Source: CAVRJC01 sp963721435
GTDB lineage: Bacteria; Actinomycetota; Acidimicrobiia; IMCC26256; DASPTH01
Assembly: GCA_963721435.1 (NCBI GenBank)
Contig: CAVRJC010000005.1
Location: forward strand, 429,927 to 493,926
Direction of reading: 5' to 3'
DNA: 64,000 bases
Shown: positions 10,866 through 20,538 of the stretch, piece after piece
Numbering within the stretch: position 1 is the first letter of the stretch
Layout: every line of letters begins with the position of its first letter
Program-made: the position numbers and the translations under genes
Notes under the pieces: model-generated
What the model saw: the letters and a program-made list of their open reading frames with translations, nothing else
Told to the model about the DNA's origin: nothing
The model's database searches: none

Positions 10866-12601
10866 GTGATCCCCAGCCCCAGCTCCTTCAGCTGCGCGGC
10901 GTCGATGGCGGACGGCGCGCCGGTGAGGGGATCGGCGCCCGACTGCGTCTTCGGGAACGCGATGACCTCGCGGATGTTGTCCTCGCCCGCGAGGATGGCG
11001 GCGAGGCGGTCGATGCCGAACGCGAAGCCCGCGTGCGGCGGCGCGCCGTACCGGAACGCGTCGAGCAGGAACCCGAATCGCGCCTGCGCGATCTCCGGCG
11101 TGATGCCGAGCAGCGAGAAGATCCGCTGCTGCACCTCGCGCCGATGGATCCGCACGCTGCCCGAGCCGAGCTCCCAGCCGTTGAGCACGAGGTCGTACGC
11201 GAGCGAGCGGACCGCGAGCAGGTCTTCGCCCTTGCCGTCTTCGAGGATGCCGATGTCGTCGGGATGCGGCATCGTGAACGGGTGATGGGCCGGGATCGGG
11301 TTGCCGTCGTCGTCGAGGCCCTCGAACAGCGGGAAGTCGACGACCCAGAGGAAGTGCAGCCCCCCTTCGTGCACCGGCGGGCGCCCGAGCTCGACGCGCA
11401 ATGTGCCGAGGACATGGTCGACGAGTCGGCGGGTGCCCGCGACCATCAGCACGAGGTCGCCCGCCGCGGCGCCGAGCGCGTCGACCAGGCCGATCTGCTC
11501 GGCCTCGGAGCAGAACTTCGCGACCGGGGAGTCGAGCGCGGCTCCCTCGGTGACCCGCATCCACACCAGGCCGGCTGCGCCGAGCTGCTTGGCCCGGTCG
11601 ACCAGCTTGTCGACCTGGGCGCGCGACATCGTGCCCTCGCCGGGAAGGCACATGCCCTTGACGCTGGGCGACTGGAACGCGCGGAACTCGGTGGCCGCGA
11701 ACACCTCGGCGAGGTCCGTGAGCTCGAGGCCGAAACGCACATCGGGCTTGTCGGAGCCGTAGCGCTCCATCGCCTGGTGCCAGGTCATCGTGCCGACCTC
11801 GCCCGGGCGCGTCCCGCTGACCGCCTCGGCCGCGTCGAGCACCGCGGGGCCGATCACCCGCATGACGTCGTCGGCGTCGGCGAAGCTCATCTCGGCGTCG
11901 AGCTGCATGAATTCGAATTGGCGATCGGCGCGGAGGTCTTCGTCGCGGAGACAGCGGGCGATCTGGTAGTACCGATCGAGGCCCCCGACCATCAACAGCT
12001 GCTTGAACAGCTGCGGGCTCTGCGGCAACGCGTAGAAGGAACCCGGCGAGAGTCGCGAGGGAACGACGAAGTCGCGCGCGCCTTCCGGCGTGGACGCGAT
12101 CAGCATCGGCGTCTCGACTTCGACGAACCCCTGCGCGTCGAGCGAGTTGCGCAGCGTCGCGTTCACACGCGCGCGGATCCGGAGGTTGCGCTGCAGGCGC
12201 GGGCGGCGGAGGTCGAGGTAGCGGTGACGCAGGCGCAGCACTTCGTCGGCGTCGATGCGGTCGTCGATCGGGAACGGCGGGGTCTCCGCCTCGCTCAGCA
12301 CCTCGAGCGCGGTGACGCCGACCTCGACCTCGCCGGTGGGGATGGCGTCGTTCACGGTGCCGTCGGGCCGGTGACGTACCCGCCCCTCGACCCGCACGAC
12401 GTACTCGCCGCGCACGCGGTGGACGTCGGTGTCGGTGACGACGTCGGGGTCGACCACGACCTGCACGATGCCCGCGGTGTCGCGGACGTCGAGGAAGAGG
12501 ACGCCACCATGGTCGCGGCGGCTGTCGATCCATCCGCAGAGCACGACGTCGCGCCCGATGTCAGTGGCGCGGAGATCCCCGGCCCGGTCGGTACGCATCA
12601 T
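10847..12601 (-). CDS. aspS: Aspartyl-tRNA synthetase (probably non-discriminating Asp/Asn type not excluded)
   Basis: A 584-residue class IIb synthetase attaching Asp to tRNA-Asp. An N-terminal OB-fold anticodon-binding domain (C-G-W-I-D-S-R-R-D-H-G-G) leads to class II motif 1 and motif 2 (Y-Q-I-A-R-C-L-R-D-E-D-L-R-A-D-R). The bacterial GAD insertion follows. Motif 3 is F-G-I-D-R-L, and a final L-G-L-G-I-T-P-R-P tail ends the protein. The ATG at 12601 overlaps the hisS stop (ATGA), so longer upstream starts are rejected. It is coupled to hisS upstream. Confidence 0.95.
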   Translation of the reverse strand: MMRTDRAGDLRATDIGRDVVLCGWIDSRRDHGGVLFLDVRDTAGIVQVVVDPDVVTDTDVHRVRGEYVVRVEGRVRHRPDGTVNDAIPTGEVEVGVTALEVLSEAETPPFPIDDRIDADEVLRLRHRYLDLRRPRLQRNLRIRARVNATLRNSLDAQGFVEVETPMLIASTPEGARDFVVPSRLSPGSFYALPQSPQLFKQLLMVGGLDRYYQIARCLRDEDLRADRQFEFMQLDAEMSFADADDVMRVIGPAVLDAAEAVSGTRPGEVGTMTWHQAMERYGSDKPDVRFGLELTDLAEVFAATEFRAFQSPSVKGMCLPGEGTMSRAQVDKLVDRAKQLGAAGLVWMRVTEGAALDSPVAKFCSEAEQIGLVDALGAAAGDLVLMVAGTRRLVDHVLGTLRVELGRPPVHEGGLHFLWVVDFPLFEGLDDDGNPIPAHHPFTMPHPDDIGILEDGKGEDLLAVRSLAYDLVLNGWELGSGSVRIHRREVQQRIFSLLGITPEIAQARFGFLLDAFRYGAPPHAGFAFGIDRLAAILAGEDNIREVIAFPKTQSGADPLTGAPSAIDAAQLKELGLGITPRPEP

Positions 12602-13899
12602 TGCTGGGTTTCGACCCTCTCTCGGATCCAACCGGCGAGGAGCTCGCGCGGGACTTCGACCTGCTCGGCAGTGCGGAGGTCCTTCACCACGACGGTGCCA
12701 CGCGCGGCTTCCGTCGCCGCGAGCATCACGCCGTAGACCGCGCCCGACCGGTCCGCCACCTTCCACTGCGCTTTCACGGACCGGTCGCCGTACGCTCGTT
12801 CGGTGCGCACCCCGTTCTCGCGGAGCTCGGCGACGGTGATCACGACTTCGACGTCGGACCCGGCGCCCAGCGCGTTCACCACGAAGGCGTCGACGCGCGC
12901 GCCGGTCGTGGGGAACGTGCCCTCGGCATCGCAGGCGATGAGCACACGCTCCACGCCGATCCCGAACCCGATCCCCGACGTGGGCTTGCCGCCCATTTCC
13001 TCGGCGAGCTTGCCGTAGCGGCCGCCGCCGCCGATCGCGTTCTGCGCGGCGTCGAGCGCCTCGCTCTGGAACTCGAACGTGGTGCCGGTGTAGTAGTCGA
13101 AGCCGCGCACCAGGCGCGGGGCGAGCTCGTACTTGATCCCCAGCGCGTCGAGCTGGCGCTGGACACGCTCGAAGTGCTCGCGCGACTCCTCGCTCAGGTG
13201 CGCGGTGATCTGCGGCGCGCGTTCGATGACGTCCTGCCAGTCGTCGCGCTTCGAATCGAGCACGCGCAACGGGTTGGCCTCGACCCGGTCACGAAAGTCG
13301 TCGCCGAGCGACGCGGCGTGGTCGAGCAGGTACTCGCGCAGCAACGCCAGGTACTCGGGACGGCTGTGCTCGTCGCCCATCGAGTTGAGCAGGAGCGACA
13401 CGCGGGTGAGGCCGAGGCCTTCGTAGAAGCCGTGGGCGAGCGCGATGAGCTCGACGTCGACATCGGCGTCCTCGAGGCCGAGCACCTCGGCGCCGACCTG
13501 CCAGTGCTGCCGGTAGCGACCCTTCTGCGGGCGCTCGTACCGGAAGTGCGGCGCGAGGTACCAGACCTTCCACGGCACCGGCGGGTGGTGCTGCACGAAT
13601 GCCCGCACGACCGGCGCGGTGCCCTCGGGCCGCAGTGCGATGCGACGACCGCCCTTGTCGTCGAAGTCGTACATCTCCTTGCGGACGACGTCGGTGGACT
13701 CCCCGACCCGCTGGAACACCTCGACGTGCTCGAAGATCGGCGTGAGGATCAGCCCGAACCCGAACTGCTCGGCGCGCGTCGCGAACGTCTGCACGAGCTG
13801 CTGCCAGCGACCCGACTCCGGCGGCAGGACGTCGTGGGTGCCCGTGGGCGCGCGGAACTTCGCCTTGTCATCCGGGCTCAACGACGACGGCTCGACCAC
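12598..13899 (-). CDS. hisS: Histidyl-tRNA synthetase
   Basis: A class II synthetase of about 433 residues. Visible landmarks are the F-R-A-P-T-G-T-H-D-V-L-P start, motif 2 (F-R-Y-E-R-P-Q-K-G-R-Y-R) and the histidine-specific R-G-F-D-Y-Y-T-G-T loop. G-G-G-G-R-Y-G-K-L and motif 3 (G-I-G-F-G-I-G-V-E-R) are followed by a C-terminal anticodon-binding domain. The GTG at 13899 is chosen because family homology starts about 12 residues later; a TTG six codons downstream is an alternative. It is coupled to aspS by an ATGA overlap and lies 55 bases after rel. Confidence 0.93.
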   Translation of the reverse strand: MVEPSSLSPDDKAKFRAPTGTHDVLPPESGRWQQLVQTFATRAEQFGFGLILTPIFEHVEVFQRVGESTDVVRKEMYDFDDKGGRRIALRPEGTAPVVRAFVQHHPPVPWKVWYLAPHFRYERPQKGRYRQHWQVGAEVLGLEDADVDVELIALAHGFYEGLGLTRVSLLLNSMGDEHSRPEYLALLREYLLDHAASLGDDFRDRVEANPLRVLDSKRDDWQDVIERAPQITAHLSEESREHFERVQRQLDALGIKYELAPRLVRGFDYYTGTTFEFQSEALDAAQNAIGGGGRYGKLAEEMGGKPTSGIGFGIGVERVLIACDAEGTFPTTGARVDAFVVNALGAGSDVEVVITVAELRENGVRTERAYGDRSVKAQWKVADRSGAVYGVMLAATEAARGTVVVKDLRTAEQVEVPRELLAGWIRERVETQQ

Positions 13900-13954
13900 C
13901 GGCGCATGGTACCGGTGACCCTCTCGCGACCTCCGGACGGTTTTGGAACGCCGG

Positions 13955-16201
13955 TCAGGCGCCGACGCGGGCGTGGCCGGGGAGCACGCGGTACGCAGCG
14001 AAGACGCTGTCGATCCGCTTGACCGCCACAAGGATCGAGTCGAGATGGCCGGGGTCGGCGAGCTCGAACTCGAACCGGAACTTCGCGACCCGGTCGCTCG
14101 ACGTCTGCGAGGTGCACGACAGAATGTTCACGTGGTGCTCCGACAACGTGTGCGCGACGTCGCGCAGGAGGTTCGAGCGGTCGAGTGCCTCGACCTCGAT
14201 CGACACGACGAAGGTCGCGGGCTGGTCGTGATCCCACTCGACTTCGATCAGGCGCTCGGCGTGCCCGACCAGCCCGGCCGCGTTCGCGCAGTCGGTGCGG
14301 TGCACCGACACGCCACGGCCGCGGGTGACGAAGCCCATGATCTCGTCGCCCGGCACCGGCGTGCAGCACCGCGACAGCCGGACCATGACGTCGTCGAGGC
14401 CTTCCACGTGCACGCCGGTGGCGCGGCGCTCACGGCGACGGGGCGTGAGCGGCGGGCGCGCAATGGTGACGGGCAGCTGCTCCTCGCCGCCGCGCAGCTC
14501 GCGGTCGAGGCGTTGCACGACACCCTTGGCCGACACGTGTCCCTCGCCGACCGCGGCGTACAGCGCCTCGAGGTCGGCGTAGTGCATCGCCTGCGCGACC
14601 TCGAGCAACGTCTTCGACGCCGCGAGCTTCTGCACCGGCAGTCCTTCGCGCCGGAGCGCCTTCGCGAGCTCTTCCCGCCCGGTGTCGATGGCGTCGACGC
14701 GACGCTCACGTGAGAACCACTGGCGGATCTTCGTGCGCGCCTTCGGCGTGTGCACGAACTGCAGCCAGTCGCGGCTCGGCCCCGCGCCTTCGACCTTGCT
14801 GGTGAAGATCTCGACCGTGTCACCCGACGTGAGCGTGGAGTCGAGCGGCACCAGCCGGCCGTTCACGCGCGCACCGATGCACCGGTGTCCGACGTCGGTG
14901 TGGATCGCGTAGGCGAAGTCGACGGGCGTGGCGCCGGTGGCGAGGGTGATCACCTTGCCCTTGGGTGTGAAGACGAAGACCTCGTCGTACTCGAGGTCGA
15001 TCTTCAGCGACTCCATGAACTCCGACGGGTCGCTCGTCTCCTGCTGCCAGTCGACCATGCGCTGGAGCCAGAGCATGTCGTCGGCGGGCTCGTGCTCCTT
15101 GTAGCCCCAGTGCGCGGCAATGCCGTACTCGGCGCGTCGGTGCATCTCCTGCGTGCGGATCTGCATCTCGACCGGCTTGCCCGTGGGCCCCATCACCGTC
15201 GTGTGCAGCGACTGGTAGAGGTTGAACTTCGGCATCGCGATGTAGTCCTTGAACCGCCCCTGGATGGGCTTCCACATCGCGTGGATGGAGCCGAGTGCGG
15301 CGTAGCAGTCCTTCACCGATTCGACGACCACGCGCACGCCGACGAGATCCTGCACGTCGTCGAACTGCTTGCCCTGCGTGATCATCTTCTCGTAGATCGA
15401 CCAGTAGTGCTTCGGGCGGCCGGTGACCTCGGCGTCGATGCGCAGCTCCGACAAGCGCGCGCGCAGTTCGACCAGCACCTTGTCGAGGAACTCCTCGCGC
15501 TCGGGCGCCTGCGTGGCCACCATCTGCTCGATCTCGGCGTACCGCAGTGGATGCAGCACCGCGAACGCGGTGTCTTCGAGCTGCCACTTCACGTCGGCGA
15601 TGCCGAGGCGGTGCGCGAGCGGTGCGTAGACGTCGAGGGTCTCCTGCGCGATGCGCTGCTGCTTGAACTCGGGCAGCGACGCGATGGTGCGCATGTTGTG
15701 CAGCCGGTCGGCGAGCTTGATGAGCAGGACACGGATGTCTTTCGCCATCGCGACGAGCATCTTGCGGAGCGATGCTGCCTGCTGCGCTTCCTTGGAGTCG
15801 AACTGCACCCGGTCGAGCTTGGTGACGCCGTCGACGATCGTGGCGACGTCGGAGCCGAGCTCGCGCTCGATGTCGTCGGGGGTGATGGTGGTGTCCTCGA
15901 CCGCGTCGTGGAGCAGCGCGGCCGCGATGGTGACGTCGTCGAGGCCGAGGTCGGCGAGGATCAGCGCGACGCCGAGCGGGTGGGTGATGTAGGCCTCGCC
16001 GGAGCGGCGGACCTGCTCCCGGTGGGCGTCCCGGGCAAGCTCGAAAGCATGCTCGATGAGGGCGGTGTCGGAGCGCCGGTGCCGCTCGCGGTACAGGGTG
16101 ATGAGCGGGGCGACCTCGACGAGCACCGAGTGGTGGCGGCGCCAGGGCAGCACGGAACGGCGGTCGGTGCGAAGGTCGACACGCGGCTCGGTCGTGCTCA
16201 T
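13955..16201 (-). CDS. relA: Bifunctional (p)ppGpp synthetase/hydrolase, RelA/SpoT family
   Basis: A 748-residue long Rel enzyme that makes and degrades the stringent-response alarmone. The HD hydrolase domain carries H-D-A-V-E-D at 98-103, so both activities are probably present. The synthetase domain shows R-F-K-D-Y-I-A-M-P-K, N-L-Y-Q-S-L-H-T-T and E-M-Q-I-R-T. The usual N-G-Y-Q-S-L-H-T is changed to N-L-Y here. A TGS domain (about 410-470), helical/zinc-finger-like middle with C-C-T-P-V-P-G-D, and a C-terminal ACT domain follow. Length and domain order match the single actinobacterial Rel. It lies between secDF and hisS as in mycobacteria. Confidence 0.95.
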   Translation of the reverse strand: MSTTEPRVDLRTDRRSVLPWRRHHSVLVEVAPLITLYRERHRRSDTALIEHAFELARDAHREQVRRSGEAYITHPLGVALILADLGLDDVTIAAALLHDAVEDTTITPDDIERELGSDVATIVDGVTKLDRVQFDSKEAQQAASLRKMLVAMAKDIRVLLIKLADRLHNMRTIASLPEFKQQRIAQETLDVYAPLAHRLGIADVKWQLEDTAFAVLHPLRYAEIEQMVATQAPEREEFLDKVLVELRARLSELRIDAEVTGRPKHYWSIYEKMITQGKQFDDVQDLVGVRVVVESVKDCYAALGSIHAMWKPIQGRFKDYIAMPKFNLYQSLHTTVMGPTGKPVEMQIRTQEMHRRAEYGIAAHWGYKEHEPADDMLWLQRMVDWQQETSDPSEFMESLKIDLEYDEVFVFTPKGKVITLATGATPVDFAYAIHTDVGHRCIGARVNGRLVPLDSTLTSGDTVEIFTSKVEGAGPSRDWLQFVHTPKARTKIRQWFSRERRVDAIDTGREELAKALRREGLPVQKLAASKTLLEVAQAMHYADLEALYAAVGEGHVSAKGVVQRLDRELRGGEEQLPVTIARPPLTPRRRERRATGVHVEGLDDVMVRLSRCCTPVPGDEIMGFVTRGRGVSVHRTDCANAAGLVGHAERLIEVEWDHDQPATFVVSIEVEALDRSNLLRDVAHTLSEHHVNILSCTSQTSSDRVAKFRFEFELADPGHLDSILVAVKRIDSVFAAYRVLPGHARVGA

Positions 16202-16270
16202 GTAGGTGAAAAGTCTACCGGCGAGCCTTTGTTCCCCCGCGCCGACTCGCCCGTGTCCTCAGCGCCGCGG

Positions 16271-17539
16271 CTAGCGGCGCTTGCGCCCGCGATTGGTGCG
16301 CGGTCGAGGGTTCGCCGATCCCCGTGAGGGGGGTGCCGCGGGCGACGGCGACGACGGCGCGGGCACCTCGACCTCCTCGGCCGACTCGGCTGCATCTCCG
16401 TCGAGCGCGGCCGGCTCGAGGGTGTCGTCGGAGGCGGCATCGGGCTCGGGCTCGGCCGCGACCTTCGGCGCGGCCTTCGGCGTGGGCCGGGGTGCCGCCT
16501 TCGGTGCGGCCTTGGGCGCGGCGCGTGCCGGTACCGGCGCCCGTGCGAGCTCGGCCGCGGCGCGCTCGCGCAGCGCACGGTTGCGCGGCTCCTTCTCCTT
16601 GAACCACGCGACCAACGGCGTCGCCACGAAGATCGACGAGTACGCCCCGGTGAGCAGGCCCACGAACAACGCCAAGGCGAAGTCGCGCAGCACCAAGCCG
16701 CCGAACACGTACGTGCCGACGAAGAGCAGCGACGCGACCGGGAGCAGCGCGACGATCGACGTGTTGATCGACCGCATCAGGACCTGGTTGAGCGACCGGT
16801 TGACCATCTTCGAGTACGTGTCGCCGCGCTCGGTGCCGATGCGATTCTGGTTGTCTTTGATCTTGTCGAACACGACAACCGTGTCGTAGAGCGAATACCC
16901 GAGGATGGTGAGGAACGCGACGACCGTCGCGGGCGTCACCTCGAACTGCGTCACGGCGTAGACGCCGACGGTGATGATGATGTCGTGCACCACCGCGATG
17001 AGCGCCGCCAGCGCCATGCGCCACTCGAAGCGGAACGTGAGATAGATCGCGATCACCGCGAAGAAGACCAGGAGCGCTTCGAGCGCCTTCGAGCTCACGC
17101 GGTCACCCCACGTGGGCCCGACGCGGTCGATGCTCACGCTCTGCGCGTCGATGCCGGCGTACTTGGCGAGCGCCGCCGCCGCCTGCTGCTGCTCCGCCGG
17201 CTTGAGGTCCTGGACCTGCACGCGCACGTCCTTGTCGCCGACGATCAGCACCTTGGCGTCGCCGAGGCCGAGCGGCTTCAGCGTGTCGCGGATGTTGGTC
17301 GAATCGGCGCTGCCGTGGGCGACGGTGAACGAGAGCTGGGTGCCGCCTTCGAAGTCGATACCGAGGTTGAGCCCCCGCACGCCGAACGCGACCACCGAGA
17401 TGAGGATGAGGACCCCGGACAGGATCGCCCACCGCCGGGAGTGGGCGATGAACTGGAAGTGCGTGCGCTCGTGGTAGAGGTCCTTGAGCGTGTGGCGCTT
17501 GTGCTCGGGGACCTCGGCTTCGGCGGTCGCGGGCGTCAC
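16271..17539 (-). CDS. secF: Protein translocase subunit SecF
   Basis: A 422-residue integral membrane protein with six predicted membrane segments. It partners SecD to drive proton-motive-force-dependent late steps of Sec export. The periplasmic P1-like N-terminus shows G-I-D-F-E-G-G-T-Q-L, and the conserved membrane region includes G-Y-S-L-Y-D-T-V-V-V-F-D-K-I-K-D-N. An extra C-terminal tail of about 110 residues is rich in Ala, Pro and acidic residues and ends in a basic R-G-R-K-R-R. This tail goes beyond the usual family length. The start overlaps the secD stop by four bases. Confidence 0.93.
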   Translation of the reverse strand: MTPATAEAEVPEHKRHTLKDLYHERTHFQFIAHSRRWAILSGVLILISVVAFGVRGLNLGIDFEGGTQLSFTVAHGSADSTNIRDTLKPLGLGDAKVLIVGDKDVRVQVQDLKPAEQQQAAAALAKYAGIDAQSVSIDRVGPTWGDRVSSKALEALLVFFAVIAIYLTFRFEWRMALAALIAVVHDIIITVGVYAVTQFEVTPATVVAFLTILGYSLYDTVVVFDKIKDNQNRIGTERGDTYSKMVNRSLNQVLMRSINTSIVALLPVASLLFVGTYVFGGLVLRDFALALFVGLLTGAYSSIFVATPLVAWFKEKEPRNRALRERAAAELARAPVPARAAPKAAPKAAPRPTPKAAPKVAAEPEPDAASDDTLEPAALDGDAAESAEEVEVPAPSSPSPAAPPSRGSANPRPRTNRGRKRR

Positions 17540-19041
17540 GCGATCGCCTCCCGCGCGTCGAGGCCGGCGCCGATGCCGACCCCCGGCATGCCCACGAGCC
17601 GCGGGTTCCGCGAGAGGATCGACACGAGCGGATGCATGAAGAAGTACGCCACGAGCAGGTCGAGGATGGTCGACAGGCCGAGGTAGAAGGCGAACCCTCG
17701 GACCGATCCGATCGCGATGAGGTAGAGCACGATCGCGCCGAGCAACGAGACGAGGTCGGCGGCGACGATCGTGCGGAACGAGCGGGTGAAGGCGCGGTCG
17801 ACCGACGCGCGGACGGTGGCGCCCGCGCGCACTTCGTCTTTCAATCGTTCGTAATAGACGATGTACGAGTCGACGGTGACACCGACCGAGACGATGATGC
17901 CGGTGACACCTGCGAGTGTGAGCGTGAGGCTGATGGTCTGCCCCAGGAACGTCACGAGGGTGTAGATCGCCATCCCCGAGAGGATCAATCCGAGGATCAC
18001 GACGAGCCCGAGGACCCGGTAGAAGACGAGCATGTAGATCGCGACGAGCAGCAGCCCGATGATGCCGGCGGCGATCCCCGCGCTGAGCTGGTCGGAGCCG
18101 AGCGTCGGCGAGACGCTGCGTGCGGTCTGCTGCTCGAGCTTGACCGGCAGGGCGCCGTACTTGATCAGCTTGGCGAGGTTGTCGGCGTCGTCATTGCTGA
18201 AGTTCCCCGTGATCTGCACGTCGCCGGTGAAGTTCGCGGACTGGAACGCGGGGTTGGACTGCACCACGCTGTCGAGCACGATCGCGACTTCGTCCTGCGG
18301 CGACGTCTGCCCGAACGACGAGGCGGCGAGCTTGTTGAACTTCGTCAGGCCGTCGCTGGTGAGCGTCATGTCGACGGTGTTGCCGACGCCCGACTGGAAG
18401 CTCTTCTTCGCGGTGTCGACATCCTTGCCGGTCATGACCGTGGGCCCGAGCAGGAGTCGCGCCTTGCTGTTCCGGAGCTTCAGCGCAACGCACTTGTTGC
18501 GCTTGTCGTCCGATCGCCGCGTGGTCGGGATCTCGGTGAGCGCGCTGATCGCAGTGCTGTCGCACGACGCGACCGCCGCGCGCGCGGCAGAGTCGTCGAC
18601 CGGCGCGGTGGTCGTGGGAGGCACCGTCGTCTCGCCCGGAGTGGTGGTGCCGCTCGGCTTCGTGGTGGTCGTGGTGCTGCTCTTCTTCGTCACCGGCGGC
18701 AGGTTGGCGAGCACGGGCCGGAACCGCAGCTCCGCGGTCTTGCCGATCACTGCTTCCGCCTTCGTGCGGTCCTTCACGCCGGGGAGGTCGACGACGATGT
18801 CGTTGCCCTGCCGCGAGATCTCCGGCTCCGCGACGCCGAGGCCGTTCACGCGCTGCTCGATGAGGTCGCGCGCGACGTCGAGGGAGCCCGAGCTGAACTT
18901 GCCCACCGGCGACAGGACGACCGAGAACCCGCCCTGGAGGTCGAGGCCCAGGATCGGCGTGTTCCCCGACGCGAGCGTCGCCACGAACGTGCCCACGATG
19001 AGCACGACCGAGACCACCAGAAACCAGACGTTCCTCCGCAC
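17536..19041 (-). CDS. secD: Protein translocase subunit SecD
   Basis: A 501-residue partner of SecF with an N-terminal membrane segment, a large extracytoplasmic P1 domain and five C-terminal membrane segments. Signatures are L-G-L-D-L-Q-G-G after the first segment, V-D-L-P-G-V-K-D near 108-115 and the G-V-T-V-D-S-Y-I-V-Y-Y-E-R-L-K-D segment near 388-403. A Thr/Ser/Pro-rich stretch at about 120-150, including consecutive threonines, is a low-complexity insertion in the periplasmic domain. It sits two bases after yajC and is coupled to secF. Confidence 0.93.
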   Translation of the reverse strand: MRRNVWFLVVSVVLIVGTFVATLASGNTPILGLDLQGGFSVVLSPVGKFSSGSLDVARDLIEQRVNGLGVAEPEISRQGNDIVVDLPGVKDRTKAEAVIGKTAELRFRPVLANLPPVTKKSSTTTTTKPSGTTTPGETTVPPTTTAPVDDSAARAAVASCDSTAISALTEIPTTRRSDDKRNKCVALKLRNSKARLLLGPTVMTGKDVDTAKKSFQSGVGNTVDMTLTSDGLTKFNKLAASSFGQTSPQDEVAIVLDSVVQSNPAFQSANFTGDVQITGNFSNDDADNLAKLIKYGALPVKLEQQTARSVSPTLGSDQLSAGIAAGIIGLLLVAIYMLVFYRVLGLVVILGLILSGMAIYTLVTFLGQTISLTLTLAGVTGIIVSVGVTVDSYIVYYERLKDEVRAGATVRASVDRAFTRSFRTIVAADLVSLLGAIVLYLIAIGSVRGFAFYLGLSTILDLLVAYFFMHPLVSILSRNPRLVGMPGVGIGAGLDAREAIA

Positions 19042-19043
19042 GA

Positions 19044-19397
19044 TCAGCGGCCCGGATCGTCGTCGGAGGACGGATCGTCGCCTTCGGGACCGGCGATCTC
19101 AGGAGTGTCCGAAGCTGCGCCGGAGCCGGTGCCCTCGCCCGTGTCGTGGTAGGCACGCTGGGCGACCGCGGCCCGGGCGAAGGTCATCACGATGCCGGGT
19201 GCCACCTCCAGCTCGACGGCTTCACCCCGCAGCGCGCGCACGGTCCCGTAGATCCCGCCGGTGGTGACGACGTCGTCGCCGAGCGCCAGTGCCGACACGA
19301 AGGCACGGTGCTGCGTGACCCGACGCCGCTGCGGCCGCACGATGAGGAAGAAGAACGCCAAGGCCAGCAGGGCGAAGTAGACGAGCGCGATCTCCAT
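19044..19397 (-). CDS. yajC: Preprotein translocase subunit YajC
   Basis: A 117-residue single-span membrane protein associated with the SecDF complex. The N-terminal segment (about residues 4-20) is followed by the family motif I-V-R-P-Q-R-R-R. The compact soluble domain has G-D-D-V-V-T-T-G-G-I-Y-G-T-V. An acidic, disordered tail ends the protein. It is the first gene of a yajC-secD-secF operon read leftward. Confidence 0.93.
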   Translation of the reverse strand: MEIALVYFALLALAFFFLIVRPQRRRVTQHRAFVSALALGDDVVTTGGIYGTVRALRGEAVELEVAPGIVMTFARAAVAQRAYHDTGEGTGSGAASDTPEIAGPEGDDPSSDDDPGR

Positions 19398-19469
19398 GGT
19401 GTCCTGACAACGACAGTGGCGGCGGCGGGGTTCCGATTGAAGCCGCCCAAAGATAGTGCCGGGACTCCG

Positions 19470-20525
19470 CTACTCCGGGACAGGGCCGGGTGTGCTCTCG
19501 CCCTCGAAGAGATTCGGTGGCACGAGCACCGGCGGGGGCGCGGTACCCAGGTGCACGTAGGCGCCGGGAGTGGCGATCCGGCCGCGAGGGGTGCGCTGGA
19601 GCAGGCCCGCCTTCAGGAGGAACGGCTCGTAGACCTCCTCGACGGTCTCCGCCTCCTCCGCCACTGCCACCGCGAGGGTGGTGAGGCCCACGGGCTGCCC
19701 GGCGAAGGTGTCACAGAGTGCGGTGAGGATCGCGCGGTCGACCTTGTCGAGGCCCAGCTCGTCGACCTCGAACAACGAGAGCGCGGCGCGCGCGGTGTCG
19801 GCGTTGACGGTTCCGTCGCCCCGGACCTCGGCGTAGTCGCGCACCCGCTTCAGGAGCCGGTTGGCGATGCGGGGTGTGCCACGGGAGCGCCGGGCGATCT
19901 CCCCTGCGCCCTCGAGCGCGAGCGGCACGCCGAGGATGCTCGCGGCACGTTCGAGGATCGCGACGAGATCGTTCGTGTCGTAGTAGTCGAGGCGGGCGAT
20001 GAAGCCGAAGCGGTCGCGCAGCGGCCCGGTGATGAGCCCGGTGCGGGTGGTGGCACCGACGAGCGTGAACCGCGGCAGCTCGAGCCGGATGGACCGCGCC
20101 GATGGTCCCTTGCCGATCACGATGTCGAGCTCGAAGTCCTCCATCGCGGGATAGAGCACTTCCTCGACCGGCCGCGGGAGGCGGTGGATCTCGTCGATGA
20201 ACAGCACGTCGCCGTCGTCGAGGTTGGTGAGGATCGCGGCGAGGTCGCCGGCGCGTTCGAGTGCTGGGCCACTCGTGATGCGCAGGGTCACGCCCATCTC
20301 GGCGGCGACGATCCCCGACAGCGTGGTCTTGCCGAGGCCGGGCGCACCCGCGAACAGCAGATGGTCGACGGCCTGGCCGCGGCCGCGCGCCGCGGCGAGC
20401 AGGATCTCGAGGTGCTCCTTCAGCCGCGGCTGGCCGACGAACTCGTCGAGCCGGCGCGGACGGAGCGTGACCTCCTCCGCCTCCTCGACCGGATCGGCGA
20501 TCGGACGCAGCAGCTCCTCTCTCAT
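19470..20525 (-). CDS. ruvB: Holliday junction branch-migration helicase RuvB
   Basis: A 351-residue AAA+ hexameric motor that drives branch migration with RuvA. It has R-P-R-R-L-D-E-F-V-G-Q near the start, Walker A GAPGLGKTTL near 59-68 and Walker B F-I-D-E-I-H-R-L near 108-115. Sensor 1 is G-A-T-T-R-T-G-L-I-T, with the arginine finger region P-L-R-D-R-F-G. The C-terminal winged helix ends with R-T-P-R-G-R. It follows ruvA by 13 bases in a ruvC-ruvA-ruvB operon. Confidence 0.96.
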   Translation of the reverse strand: MREELLRPIADPVEEAEEVTLRPRRLDEFVGQPRLKEHLEILLAAARGRGQAVDHLLFAGAPGLGKTTLSGIVAAEMGVTLRITSGPALERAGDLAAILTNLDDGDVLFIDEIHRLPRPVEEVLYPAMEDFELDIVIGKGPSARSIRLELPRFTLVGATTRTGLITGPLRDRFGFIARLDYYDTNDLVAILERAASILGVPLALEGAGEIARRSRGTPRIANRLLKRVRDYAEVRGDGTVNADTARAALSLFEVDELGLDKVDRAILTALCDTFAGQPVGLTTLAVAVAEEAETVEEVYEPFLLKAGLLQRTPRGRIATPGAYVHLGTAPPPVLVPPNLFEGESTPGPVPE

Positions 20526-20538
20526 GCTTGCCCCGCGT